Of a DNA stretch of 6,974 nt, positions 1-6,347 are shown in pieces. This stretch comes from an uncultured bacterium. GTDB taxonomy: Bacteria; Bacteroidota; Bacteroidia; Chitinophagales; CAIOSU01. Positions within the stretch are counted from its first letter, which is position 1. Every line of letters begins with the position of its first letter. Where the stretch lies: positions 1-6,974 of the forward strand of contig CAIOSU010000055.1 in assembly GCA_903861055.1 (NCBI GenBank), written 5' to 3'. The position numbers were made by a program, and so were the translations under genes. The notes beneath the pieces were generated by a model that ran no database searches, was not told the origin of the DNA, and saw only the letters and a program-made list of their open reading frames with translations.

Positions 1-39
1 TGTGCCTTTTATATAAAAAGCTCTAATTTAGTTGGTGGT

Positions 40-1455
40 ATGAGCAACGTACCCGACTATATGAGCAAAACCGTAAAAATAGCAGGCGCACAAGGTTTTT
101 ATGGCGATAGCCCGATGGCGGCCATGAACATTGTGATGGAAAATGCCGCGAACTACCTCGTGCACGACGCCTTGGCCGAGCTGACTCTATCCATTCTACA
201 GAAAGACAAACTGCGCAACCCCGAGGAGGGCTACGCTAAAGATATTGAAGTGCGAGCCAAGGTGCTTTATCCAGCGGCGTTTGCCAACGGCATGCGCGTA
301 GTAACTAACTCTGGTGGCTTAAACCCTGAGAGTGCTGCGGAACGCGTAAAAGCCATCCTGAGCAAAGTGGGCGTAACTGGCATAAAAATAGCCACTATAA
401 CTGGCGACGACGTGCTGAATAGGCTAGGGGAGCTACAAGAAGCTGGCGAGGAGCTGTTAAATATGGATACCAACTTGGCGTATAGTACCAGCAAATATCC
501 ACCCACCCATGCAAACGTTTACATTGGCGCCCAAAAGGTAAAAGACGCCCTAGACCAAGGCGCCAACTTAATACTAGCGGGCCGCGTAGCCGACCCTTGC
601 TTAACCTTAGGCATACTCGCTCACGAGTTTGGCTGGCAGTTAGATGGCAATCTTAGCCAAGAGCAACTCAACTTATTGGCCAGTGGCATTGCCATAGGGC
701 ATTTGTTGGAGTGTGGCGGTCAGGCTTCGGGTGGTAATAGCTACGCCGAGTGGCCTATGGATTATAAATTAAGCAACCTAGGCTACCCAATTGCTGAAGT
801 ATCGGCAGATGGCTCGGCCGTATTTACCAAACTAGCCAGCCAAGGCGGCAAAATGAGCCGCAATACGTTGCGCGAGCAGTTGGTGTACGAAATACATGAC
901 CCATCACATTACATTACTCCTGATGTGATTGTGGACCTTACCAGCGTGGAGATAAAAGAACTTGCACCTAATACAGTGCTATTTAAAGGTGCCAAAGGCA
1001 AGCCCCGTCCCGAAAAACTGAAACTTACCATCGGGCAGATGGAAGGGTATATAACCGAGCAGTTTTTCTTCTTCTCGTGGCCATATGCTTATGTTAAGTC
1101 GCAGAAGTTTATTGAGGCCGTGAAAGAGATTTGGGCAAACTTGCCTGTTTCTATCGACCGCATGCAGTTTGACCTAGTGGGCATTAACGGCATACACGGC
1201 AGCGCTGCACCCGAAGTGCCCAAGGAATACCTGGACAATCTGAACGAAATTGGCATCCGTGTAGCGATAAAACATAAAGACGAGCGCACCGGTAAAATGG
1301 CCATTGCCGCTATTACTTGCTTAGGATTAAACGGCCCTCCGGGGGTAATATCGATACCGGGTTGGGGCAAAATGAACCGCGCCATGTTGAGCCTTTGGCC
1401 TACTTTGGTGCCCCGCGAATTGATTCACGAAGAACTTAAAATGCACGAACTATGA
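40..1455 (+). CDS. AtuA-family (DUF1446) protein, large N-terminal part of a split AtuA
   Basis: A 471-residue protein of the AtuA/DUF1446 family. Family signatures visible in order are GAQGFYGDS (about residues 16-24), YLVHDALAELT (39-49), TNSGGLNP (89-96), YIGAQ followed by GANLILAGRVADP (161-186), and the glycine/cysteine motif GHLLECGGQASGGN (220-233). A segment with DPSHYITPDV (287-296) follows. The family is named after acyclic terpene (citronellol/geraniol) utilisation in Pseudomonas, but the biochemical reaction is poorly defined and most members lie outside terpene clusters, so no substrate is assigned. Pseudomonas AtuA carries an extra C-terminal domain; here that domain is the next gene, which overlaps the stop codon by 4 bases. 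Start: the ATG at 40 is given, but the ATG at 61 (MSKTVKIAG) places the first conserved block at the usual distance from the N-terminus and may be the true start. The frame has no stop between 1 and 39, so a start left of the window is not formally excluded. No signal peptide or membrane segment is seen; probably cytoplasmic. Confidence 0.88.
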   Translation: MSNVPDYMSKTVKIAGAQGFYGDSPMAAMNIVMENAANYLVHDALAELTLSILQKDKLRNPEEGYAKDIEVRAKVLYPAAFANGMRVVTNSGGLNPESAAERVKAILSKVGVTGIKIATITGDDVLNRLGELQEAGEELLNMDTNLAYSTSKYPPTHANVYIGAQKVKDALDQGANLILAGRVADPCLTLGILAHEFGWQLDGNLSQEQLNLLASGIAIGHLLECGGQASGGNSYAEWPMDYKLSNLGYPIAEVSADGSAVFTKLASQGGKMSRNTLREQLVYEIHDPSHYITPDVIVDLTSVEIKELAPNTVLFKGAKGKPRPEKLKLTIGQMEGYITEQFFFFSWPYAYVKSQKFIEAVKEIWANLPVSIDRMQFDLVGINGIHGSAAPEVPKEYLDNLNEIGIRVAIKHKDERTGKMAIAAITCLGLNGPPGVISIPGWGKMNRAMLSLWPTLVPRELIHEELKMHEL

Positions 1456-1766
1456 GCCGCATTAAACTTATTGACATTGCTAGCGCCCGCAGCGGCGACA
1501 AAAACGATGTGTGCAATATAGGAGTAATGGCCAACGACTTAGTTGCATATAGCATTATAAAACAACACCTTACAGCTGATAAGGTAAAGCAACACTTTGG
1601 TGATATGATTAAAGGCGAAGTGGTGCGCTACGAATGGGACACCATTGAAAGCCTCAACTTTGTGTGCCACGGTGCGTTGGATGGAGGCGCCTCCCGCTCA
1701 CTGCGCATGGATACGCTTGGCAAAAATTTCAGTAGCCATTTGTTGAGGTTGGAGTTTGAGGTGTGA
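1452..1766 (+). CDS. Small AtuA C-terminal (ferredoxin-fold-like) domain protein
   Basis: A 104-residue protein matching the C-terminal domain of full-length AtuA proteins. The tell-tale blocks are ARSGDKNDVCNIGV near the N-terminus (residues 12-25; the family form is close to SGDKGD..NIG) and LNFVCHGALDGGASRSLRMD (68-87; family LNFVLHGALGGG..RSLR.D). Its ATG lies inside the ATGA overlap with the stop of the preceding gene, so the two are almost certainly translationally coupled and made in similar amounts. The likely role is to complete the fold or active site of the large AtuA subunit; this is inferred from the fusion seen in other bacteria. The glycine commonly found after SGDK is an asparagine here. 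There is no signal peptide or membrane segment. It is followed by a 93-base gap, so the AtuA unit probably ends here. Confidence 0.85.
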   Translation: MSRIKLIDIASARSGDKNDVCNIGVMANDLVAYSIIKQHLTADKVKQHFGDMIKGEVVRYEWDTIESLNFVCHGALDGGASRSLRMDTLGKNFSSHLLRLEFEV

Positions 1767-1833
1767 TATAGACCTTATTTTCCTCACTATCCTTACACGT
1801 CCAATTTTAAAATCCGTAACTTTACTTTAGCAA

Positions 1834-1862
1834 TTTGCCCACCCGAAAATACGGATGTGATG
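1834..1862 (+). promoter_or_regulatory. Leader of the desulfurase gene: TTTGCCCACC motif and ATG-TGA start-stop
   Basis: The gap between the AtuA unit and the desulfurase holds TTTGCCCACC (1834-1843), 8 bases, then CGGATG (1852-1857). The same two blocks stand in front of the ppx gene (5183-5208, 10-base spacer). Two imperfect matches to the Bacteroidota -7 box TAnnTTTG lie just upstream: TAACTTTA (1817-1824) and TACTTTAG (1823-1830), each with one mismatch. No convincing -33 TTTG is seen. The ATG at 1855 is followed at once by TGA (1858-1860), whose A is the first base of the desulfurase ATG. A promoter in this gap is plausible, but its exact site is uncertain. Confidence 0.35.
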
Positions 1863-3014
1863 AAAGTATATCTGGATAATGCAGCTACCACGGCCCTTGA
1901 TAGTAGCGTATTGGAAGTAATGATGCCGTACCTTACAGAGCAGTATGGCAACCCGTCATCCATTCACGGTTTCGGCCGCGAAACGAAGGCTGCCATTGAA
2001 AAGTCGAGAAAGGTGATTGCCAAATACTTGAACGCATCGGTAGGCGAAATTTTCTTTACCAGCGGCGGTACCGAGAGTGCCAACTTGGTATTGAAATGTG
2101 CGGTGGAACGTTATGGCATTAAACACATCATTACTAGCAAAATTGAGCACCATTGTGTAACACACCCAGTTGAAGAGTTAGAGAAAGCGGGCAAAATACA
2201 AGCTCATTATGTACAGCTTGATGAGCAAGGGCGCGTGGTATATGAGGACCTGGAAAGGTTGGCGCACCAATATGGCAAAGATGCTTTGGTGGCTCTTATG
2301 CACGCCAATAACGAAATAGGCAACCTATTGGATATCGAAAGGGTAGCACAGCTATGCAGCGAGCAAGGGGCATTGTTCTTTTCTGATACAGTACAGACAA
2401 TAGCCCACTTTCCATTGGACTTGCAAAAAACACCCGTACACTTCATTAGCGGCTCGGCGCACAAGTTCCATGGCCCTAAAGGAGTTGGGTTTGTGTTTAT
2501 TCGCAGCGAAAAGCAATTGTGCCCGCTAATTCATGGCGGTTCGCAAGAACGTAATATGCGAGCCGGCACCGAGAATATCTATGGTATTGTGGGCTTGGCC
2601 AAAGCCTTGGAGAACTCGTACAACCATATCCTAGAATACCATAGCTATATAAACGACCTGAAAAGTTATTTGTACACGGAGCTTAAAAATGCCATTCCTG
2701 ACATTAAAGTAAATGGTGTGTATGGCGACGAAAGCCTTTACACGGTGCTAAATGTATCGTTTCCGGCAAACGAAAACTCCGATTTTTTGATTTACAATCT
2801 CGACATCAACAACATCGCAGCATCGGCAGGTAGTGCTTGTACTTCTGGCTCCGACCAAGGCTCGCACGTATTGCGCGAGTTGGCTATCGACCCAACCCGC
2901 GCCAATGTACGTTTCTCGTTCAGTCGCCACAACACACACGAGGAGTTAGATTATGTAGTGCAGCATATGAGCAAGTTTTATGGCATTACTCAAGAACAGG
3001 GTAGTGGCCATTAA
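1860..3014 (+). CDS. Cysteine desulfurase, group I NifS/IscS type
   Basis: A PLP-dependent enzyme that takes sulfur from L-cysteine, giving alanine and an enzyme persulfide that is passed to Fe-S cluster or thio-modification pathways. All key elements are present (384 residues from the ATG): YLDNAATT (4-11), GNPSSIH (30-36), TSGGTESAN (67-75), EHHCV (96-100, the PLP-stacking histidine), NNEIG (150-154), D176 and Q179 of the cofactor site, SGSAHKFHGPKG (197-208) with Schiff-base lysine K202, GGSQERNMRAGTEN (226-239), and SAGSACTSGS (322-331) with catalytic cysteine C327. Length and loop place it in the NifS/IscS group rather than with SufS. The ATG at 1860 is preferred; a GTG at 1857 would add one residue. 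No iscU, suf or mnmA gene is adjacent, so the sulfur acceptor cannot be named; tRNA thiolation or a housekeeping Fe-S role are both possible. It is cytoplasmic, with 83 bases separating it from ppk1. Confidence 0.95.
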   Translation: MKVYLDNAATTALDSSVLEVMMPYLTEQYGNPSSIHGFGRETKAAIEKSRKVIAKYLNASVGEIFFTSGGTESANLVLKCAVERYGIKHIITSKIEHHCVTHPVEELEKAGKIQAHYVQLDEQGRVVYEDLERLAHQYGKDALVALMHANNEIGNLLDIERVAQLCSEQGALFFSDTVQTIAHFPLDLQKTPVHFISGSAHKFHGPKGVGFVFIRSEKQLCPLIHGGSQERNMRAGTENIYGIVGLAKALENSYNHILEYHSYINDLKSYLYTELKNAIPDIKVNGVYGDESLYTVLNVSFPANENSDFLIYNLDINNIAASAGSACTSGSDQGSHVLRELAIDPTRANVRFSFSRHNTHEELDYVVQHMSKFYGITQEQGSGH

Positions 3015-3097
3015 TATTTAACATACTTTATTTCATTACCCTTTTGTCATTCATTATCATTGCTTAGAGTTATTAAGCCTTAAAACTCACACCTTTT

Positions 3098-5167
3098 ATG
3101 GGTAAAAGAGAGGAACAAGTAATAAATCGCGAAATCAGTTGGTTGGCATTTAATGAAAGGGTATTGATGGAAGCCGCCGACTCTAGTGTCCCGTTGATAG
3201 AGCGGCTGCGATTCTTAGGCATATTCTCTAACAACCAAGATGAGTTCTTTAGGGTTCGCTTTGCTACTATTAAGCGCATTGTGCATTTTGATATCAAAAA
3301 CAGTGGCATATTGGGTGGCACACCCGTTGAGATATTGCAGCAGATAAGAGATGTGACTCGCAAACACCGTTTCCTTTTCGAAGAAACCTATGCCCAAATA
3401 CGGAACGAACTAGAAAAAGAAAATATCTATTTCGTAAACGAAAAAGAATTGACTAAGGATCAAGGAGCAGCGGTTAAGCAGTATTTTGATGATAAGGTAA
3501 GGCCAGTTATTACCCCACTAATGATCGATCAATTGCATGATTGGCCAGTGTTTAACGAACGGCATATTTACCTAGCCGTAAAAATGACTAATAGCGACCA
3601 ACCGGCCAAAGCAAAGTACGCGCTAATTGAGGTGCCTACAAACGTGCGAAGTCGTTTCTTTGTATTACCTGAGGTTGATGGTAAAAAGTACATTATGCTG
3701 CTGGATGATGTAATAAGGTACAACCTACGCCAGATTTTCTATTTGTTCGAAATGGACGATTTGAACGCTTACACCATCAAGTTTACTAAGGATGCTGAAC
3801 TGGATATAGATAACGACGTATCATCGAGCTTTATTGACCAACTAGCCAAGGGACTTAAGAAGCGACAAGTAGCAACCACGGTTAGGTTTATATATGATGA
3901 AGAGATACCTGCCGATTTTCTGGAGTTTTTGCGCGGTAAACTCAACTTATCGGCCGACGATAGCGTGGTGCCCGGTGGACGCTACCATAACTTCAAAGAC
4001 TTTATCGATTTTCCAGATTTGGGAATGAAACACTTGCGCTACAAGCGCATTCAGCCTCTTACTCACAAATACTTAAAGCCATACACCAGCATTATTCAAA
4101 CCATTGCCAAAAAGGATACACTGCTGCACTTGCCATACCAGTCGTTTCACCATGTAACCGATTTTTTGCAAGAGGCCGCTATCGACCCAAAGGTTACCGA
4201 AATATATATTACGCTGTATCGAGTGGCACGGAGCTCGGCAGTGGCCAATGCCTTGATAAATGCCCTTCGCAACGGCAAAAAAGTGACCGTGGTGGTAGAG
4301 CTACAAGCCAGGTTTGACGAAGAGAATAATATATATTGGGCCAATAGGTTGCAAGAAGAAGGAGCAAACTTGATTGCAGGCGTTAAAACGCTTAAGGTGC
4401 ACTCAAAGATGTTGCTTGTAAAGCGAAAGGATAAAGGCAAGGAAACACTCTATGCTAACATAGCCACCGGAAACTACAATGAAAACACCGCTAAGCTTTA
4501 TACCGACAAGAGCTTTTTTACCGCCGACCCACAAATTACCCGTGAGGTAGCTAAGTTGTTTGAGTTTTTCGAGAACAACCTGAAGATTTTCCGCTACAAA
4601 CACTTACTAGTATCACCGTTCTTTTTAAGGCGGCGGTTGTACGAAATGATTAACAACGAAATAAAACTGGCCAAGCGCGGCAAACCAGGTTTAATTTGGA
4701 TAAAGGTGAATGGCTTGATCGACTTTGCGATGATACAGAAGCTTTACGAAGCTAGCAGGGCAGGAGTGAAGATAAGGCTTATAGTGCGAGGCGTGTGTGC
4801 CCTAATACCCGGTGTAAAAGGCATGAGCGAAAACATTGAAGCTATAAGCGTGGTTGATAAGTTTTTGGAGCATTCGCGTATCTATATTTTTGGTAATGAC
4901 GGTGCACCTAAGCATTATATTAGCAGTGCCGATTTGATGACTCGAAACTTGGACCATCGTATAGAGGTGGCTTGTCCTATTTATGACCTTACACTGCAGA
5001 AAGAATTGCATGATATTTTCGACCTACAATGGAAGGACAACACCAAAGCTAGGTTGCACAATGGTGCCCAGAGTCATCAATATAAGAAAAAGGGAAGAGG
5101 TCAAAAGAGTACCCGTGAGCAAGAAGATATTTACAATTATTTAAAGGCGCGACATACCAGTGGCTAA
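3098..5167 (+). CDS. ppk1: Polyphosphate kinase 1
   Basis: PPK1 reversibly transfers the terminal phosphate of ATP to a growing inorganic polyphosphate chain. At 689 residues it has the full family length (E. coli PPK is 688). The N domain opens with NREISWLAFNERVL (10-23), then LGIFSNNQDEFFRVR (40-54) with the adenine-contacting asparagine N45. The head domain follows, and then two phospholipase D-like C domains. Catalytic residues are all present and fall at the E. coli numbers: R375 in LYRVARSS, R405 in ELQARFDEE, autophosphorylated H435 in LKVHSK, and H592 in FLEHSR. TGNYNENTAKLYTD (457-470) and SADLMTRNLDHRIEV (610-624) are further family blocks. The last 35 or so residues are rich in Lys, Arg and Gln, a variable tail. 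The ATG has no Shine-Dalgarno sequence, as is usual in Bacteroidota, but the conserved NRE block just after it supports this start. The ppx gene follows after 38 bases. Confidence 0.97.
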   Translation: MGKREEQVINREISWLAFNERVLMEAADSSVPLIERLRFLGIFSNNQDEFFRVRFATIKRIVHFDIKNSGILGGTPVEILQQIRDVTRKHRFLFEETYAQIRNELEKENIYFVNEKELTKDQGAAVKQYFDDKVRPVITPLMIDQLHDWPVFNERHIYLAVKMTNSDQPAKAKYALIEVPTNVRSRFFVLPEVDGKKYIMLLDDVIRYNLRQIFYLFEMDDLNAYTIKFTKDAELDIDNDVSSSFIDQLAKGLKKRQVATTVRFIYDEEIPADFLEFLRGKLNLSADDSVVPGGRYHNFKDFIDFPDLGMKHLRYKRIQPLTHKYLKPYTSIIQTIAKKDTLLHLPYQSFHHVTDFLQEAAIDPKVTEIYITLYRVARSSAVANALINALRNGKKVTVVVELQARFDEENNIYWANRLQEEGANLIAGVKTLKVHSKMLLVKRKDKGKETLYANIATGNYNENTAKLYTDKSFFTADPQITREVAKLFEFFENNLKIFRYKHLLVSPFFLRRRLYEMINNEIKLAKRGKPGLIWIKVNGLIDFAMIQKLYEASRAGVKIRLIVRGVCALIPGVKGMSENIEAISVVDKFLEHSRIYIFGNDGAPKHYISSADLMTRNLDHRIEVACPIYDLTLQKELHDIFDLQWKDNTKARLHNGAQSHQYKKKGRGQKSTREQEDIYNYLKARHTSG

Positions 5168-5178
5168 CACTTAATGAT

Positions 5179-5186
5179 TATGTTTG
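5179..5186 (+). promoter_or_regulatory. Possible Bacteroidota -7 box (TATGTTTG) in front of ppx
   Basis: TATGTTTG is an exact match to the Bacteroidota -7 element TAnnTTTG and lies in the 38-base ppk1-ppx gap. It would start a transcript about 12-15 bases before the ppx ATG. No TTTG or TTG is present at the expected -33 spacing (about 5150-5160, inside the end of ppk1), so the support is half a promoter. It overlaps the TTTGCCCACC motif shared with the desulfurase leader. It could be an internal promoter that lets ppx be expressed apart from ppk1, or a chance match. Confidence 0.35.
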
Positions 5187-5205
5187 CCCACCTATAAACA
5201 CACGG

Positions 5206-6096
5206 ATGAGATTTGCAGCAATAGATATAGGATCGAATGCATTGAGGTTGTTAACCATGAACGTGTTTGCGAACAATGGCAACCCGATTTTCAAGAAAGA
5301 ATCATTGATACGTATACCACTTCGCCTTGGTGAAGAGGCTTTTATGGATGGCGTAATATCGGATGCCAAAGTAAAGAAGTTATCTGGTGTAATGCAGGCT
5401 TTCAAAAACCTGATGGAGGCAAACGATGTATTGCAATATCGGGCCTGCGCCACTGCTGCTATGCGTGAGGCTAGCAACGGCCCCGAAATAATCGAAAAAA
5501 TATTTGCCGAAACCGGCGTGCAAATTGAAATTGTGGATGGTAGCCGCGAGGCGCAGCTAATATACAGCAACCAGATTGCGGAAACTATGGAAGCCGACAA
5601 GTACTACCTGTATATTGATGTTGGCGGCGGCAGCACCGAGATAAGCCTTATTACAGCAGGCAAAATACTATTCTCTCAATCATTCCCTATCGGAACGCTG
5701 AAAATATTGAATAATCAAGTGAATGATGCTGATTGGCAGCCATTAATGAAAGCGCTGAAAGGCTTCCGAAAAGAACATAAGAGTATTACAGGTATTGGCT
5801 CTGGTGGCAACATCAATAAAATATTCAAACTATACGGCGATACGGAAAAAGGCACCTTATCTCAAAAGCAATTGGTTGAAGCTTGGACACACTTGAATGG
5901 CTTCAGCTATGCCGAGCGTGTAACTGTGCTGGGCCTGAAACCCGACCGCGCAGACGTGATTCTACCTGCCACCGAAATTTTCTTGTTTATCTCGCGCCAT
6001 GCGGGTATTAAAAATTTTCTGGTACCTAAAATTGGATTGTCGGATGGCATTATACACCAGTTGTTTGCAGAGTACCAAACGGCATTGGTTAAGTAG
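5206..6096 (+). CDS. ppx: Ppx/GppA family exopolyphosphatase (short form)
   Basis: A member of the ASKHA-fold Ppx/GppA phosphatases, which release phosphate from polyphosphate ends or from pppGpp. Visible blocks: phosphate-1 loop AIDIGSNALRL (5-15), the catalytic glutamate region EIVDGSREAQLIY (108-120, E115), phosphate-2 loop DVGGGSTEI (138-146), GIGSGGNINKI (196-206), RADVILPA (248-255) and GLSDGII (277-283). At 296 residues it holds only the two ASKHA subdomains and lacks the C-terminal HD and following domains of the roughly 500-residue E. coli Ppx and GppA; this short form is common and complete. Its place 38 bases after ppk1 argues for polyphosphate as the substrate, but the sequence alone does not exclude pppGpp hydrolysis. 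It is cytoplasmic, probably co-transcribed with ppk1, with a possible extra promoter in the gap. Confidence 0.92.
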   Translation: MRFAAIDIGSNALRLLTMNVFANNGNPIFKKESLIRIPLRLGEEAFMDGVISDAKVKKLSGVMQAFKNLMEANDVLQYRACATAAMREASNGPEIIEKIFAETGVQIEIVDGSREAQLIYSNQIAETMEADKYYLYIDVGGGSTEISLITAGKILFSQSFPIGTLKILNNQVNDADWQPLMKALKGFRKEHKSITGIGSGGNINKIFKLYGDTEKGTLSQKQLVEAWTHLNGFSYAERVTVLGLKPDRADVILPATEIFLFISRHAGIKNFLVPKIGLSDGIIHQLFAEYQTALVK

Positions 6097-6149
6097 TTGT
6101 GTTGTTTAATTTATCAATGGTTATAGCCATGATTTTACCTGATTAGCGT

Positions 6150-6218
6150 GATTTGAAAAGGATTTTTACCGCAGTATGGAAAAAATCCTTTTCCAATCTT
6201 GTCATCCTTTTCCAAATC
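6150..6218. repeat. Strong imperfect hairpin with a third arm copy
   Basis: GATTTGAAAAGGATTTTT (6150-6167) pairs with AAAAATCCTTTTCCAATC (6181-6198). This gives 17 paired positions of 18, including 13 in a row next to the loop, around a 13-base loop (6168-6180). A further copy of the right arm, ATCCTTTTCCAAATC (6204-6218), can pair with GATTTGAAAAGGAT (6150-6163) leaving only one bulged C. The two pairings exclude each other. The element starts 53 bases after the ppx stop and lies upstream of the E2 promoter. It may end ppx transcription, but there is no T-run straight after the right arm as in a classical intrinsic terminator. A palindromic interspersed repeat or a regulator-binding region are the alternatives. 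Confidence 0.6.
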
Positions 6219-6256
6219 AAGGTTCAAACACTTACCAATCAACCAATCTCCGCTCT

Positions 6257-6288
6257 TTTGCAAAACCCCTCAAAAACGGCTACTTTTG
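6257..6288 (+). promoter_or_regulatory. Bacteroidota-type promoter for the E2 gene
   Basis: TTTG (6257-6260), a 20-base spacer and TACTTTTG (6281-6288) fit the Bacteroidota vegetative promoter (TTTG at -33, TAnnTTTG at -7, spacing about 19-21) without a mismatch. Transcription would begin near 6293-6296, leaving a leader of about 52-55 bases before the ATG at 6348. The -33 element sits within the palindrome TTTTGCAAAA (6256-6265). This is the best promoter in the window and suggests that the E2 gene heads its own transcription unit. Confidence 0.6.
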
Positions 6289-6305
6289 CAATAGCTGCTA
6301 TGCAA
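6286..6305. promoter_or_regulatory. Dyad over the predicted E2 transcription start
   Basis: TTGCA-a-TAGC-t-GCTA-TGCAA is an inverted repeat with 9-base arms, one extra A on the left and a single central T. It covers the end of the -7 box and the predicted start of transcription, where a repressor operator would lie. The one-base centre makes it a poor RNA hairpin, so if real it acts as DNA. In RNA, ATAGC (6291-6295) can instead pair with GCTAT (6313-6317). A chance origin is possible. Confidence 0.25.
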
Positions 6306-6347
6306 GGCAGTTGCTATAATGTTACCCGCAAATAAAAACTATACGCG

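Noticed and set aside
267..1385. Minus-strand open frames of 79 and 98 codons within the AtuA gene
   Set aside because: They are antisense shadows of a conserved gene with no motifs of their own.
1804..1813. Palindrome ATTTTAAAAT between the AtuA unit and the desulfurase
   Set aside because: It is short and made only of A and T; expected by chance in an AT-rich gap.
3074..3084. Small palindrome TTAAGCCTTAA upstream of ppk1
   Set aside because: Five-base arms around one base are too short to be a terminator or a convincing operator.
3015..3097. A promoter directly upstream of ppk1
   Set aside because: TATCATTG (3055-3062) matches TAnnTTTG with one mismatch, but the only nearby TTTG (3043-3046) is 8 bases away, too close. 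Transcription from the desulfurase gene or an unseen promoter remains possible.
5178..5600. A 140-codon minus-strand open frame over the start of ppx
   Set aside because: It is antisense to a well-supported gene, has Ser/Ile-rich composition with no recognisable domain, and no start signal is seen.
6153..6335. A 60-codon + strand open frame from a TTG between ppx and the E2 gene
   Set aside because: It runs through the hairpin arms and the E2 promoter, starts with TTG, shows no family motif and has the composition of non-coding DNA.
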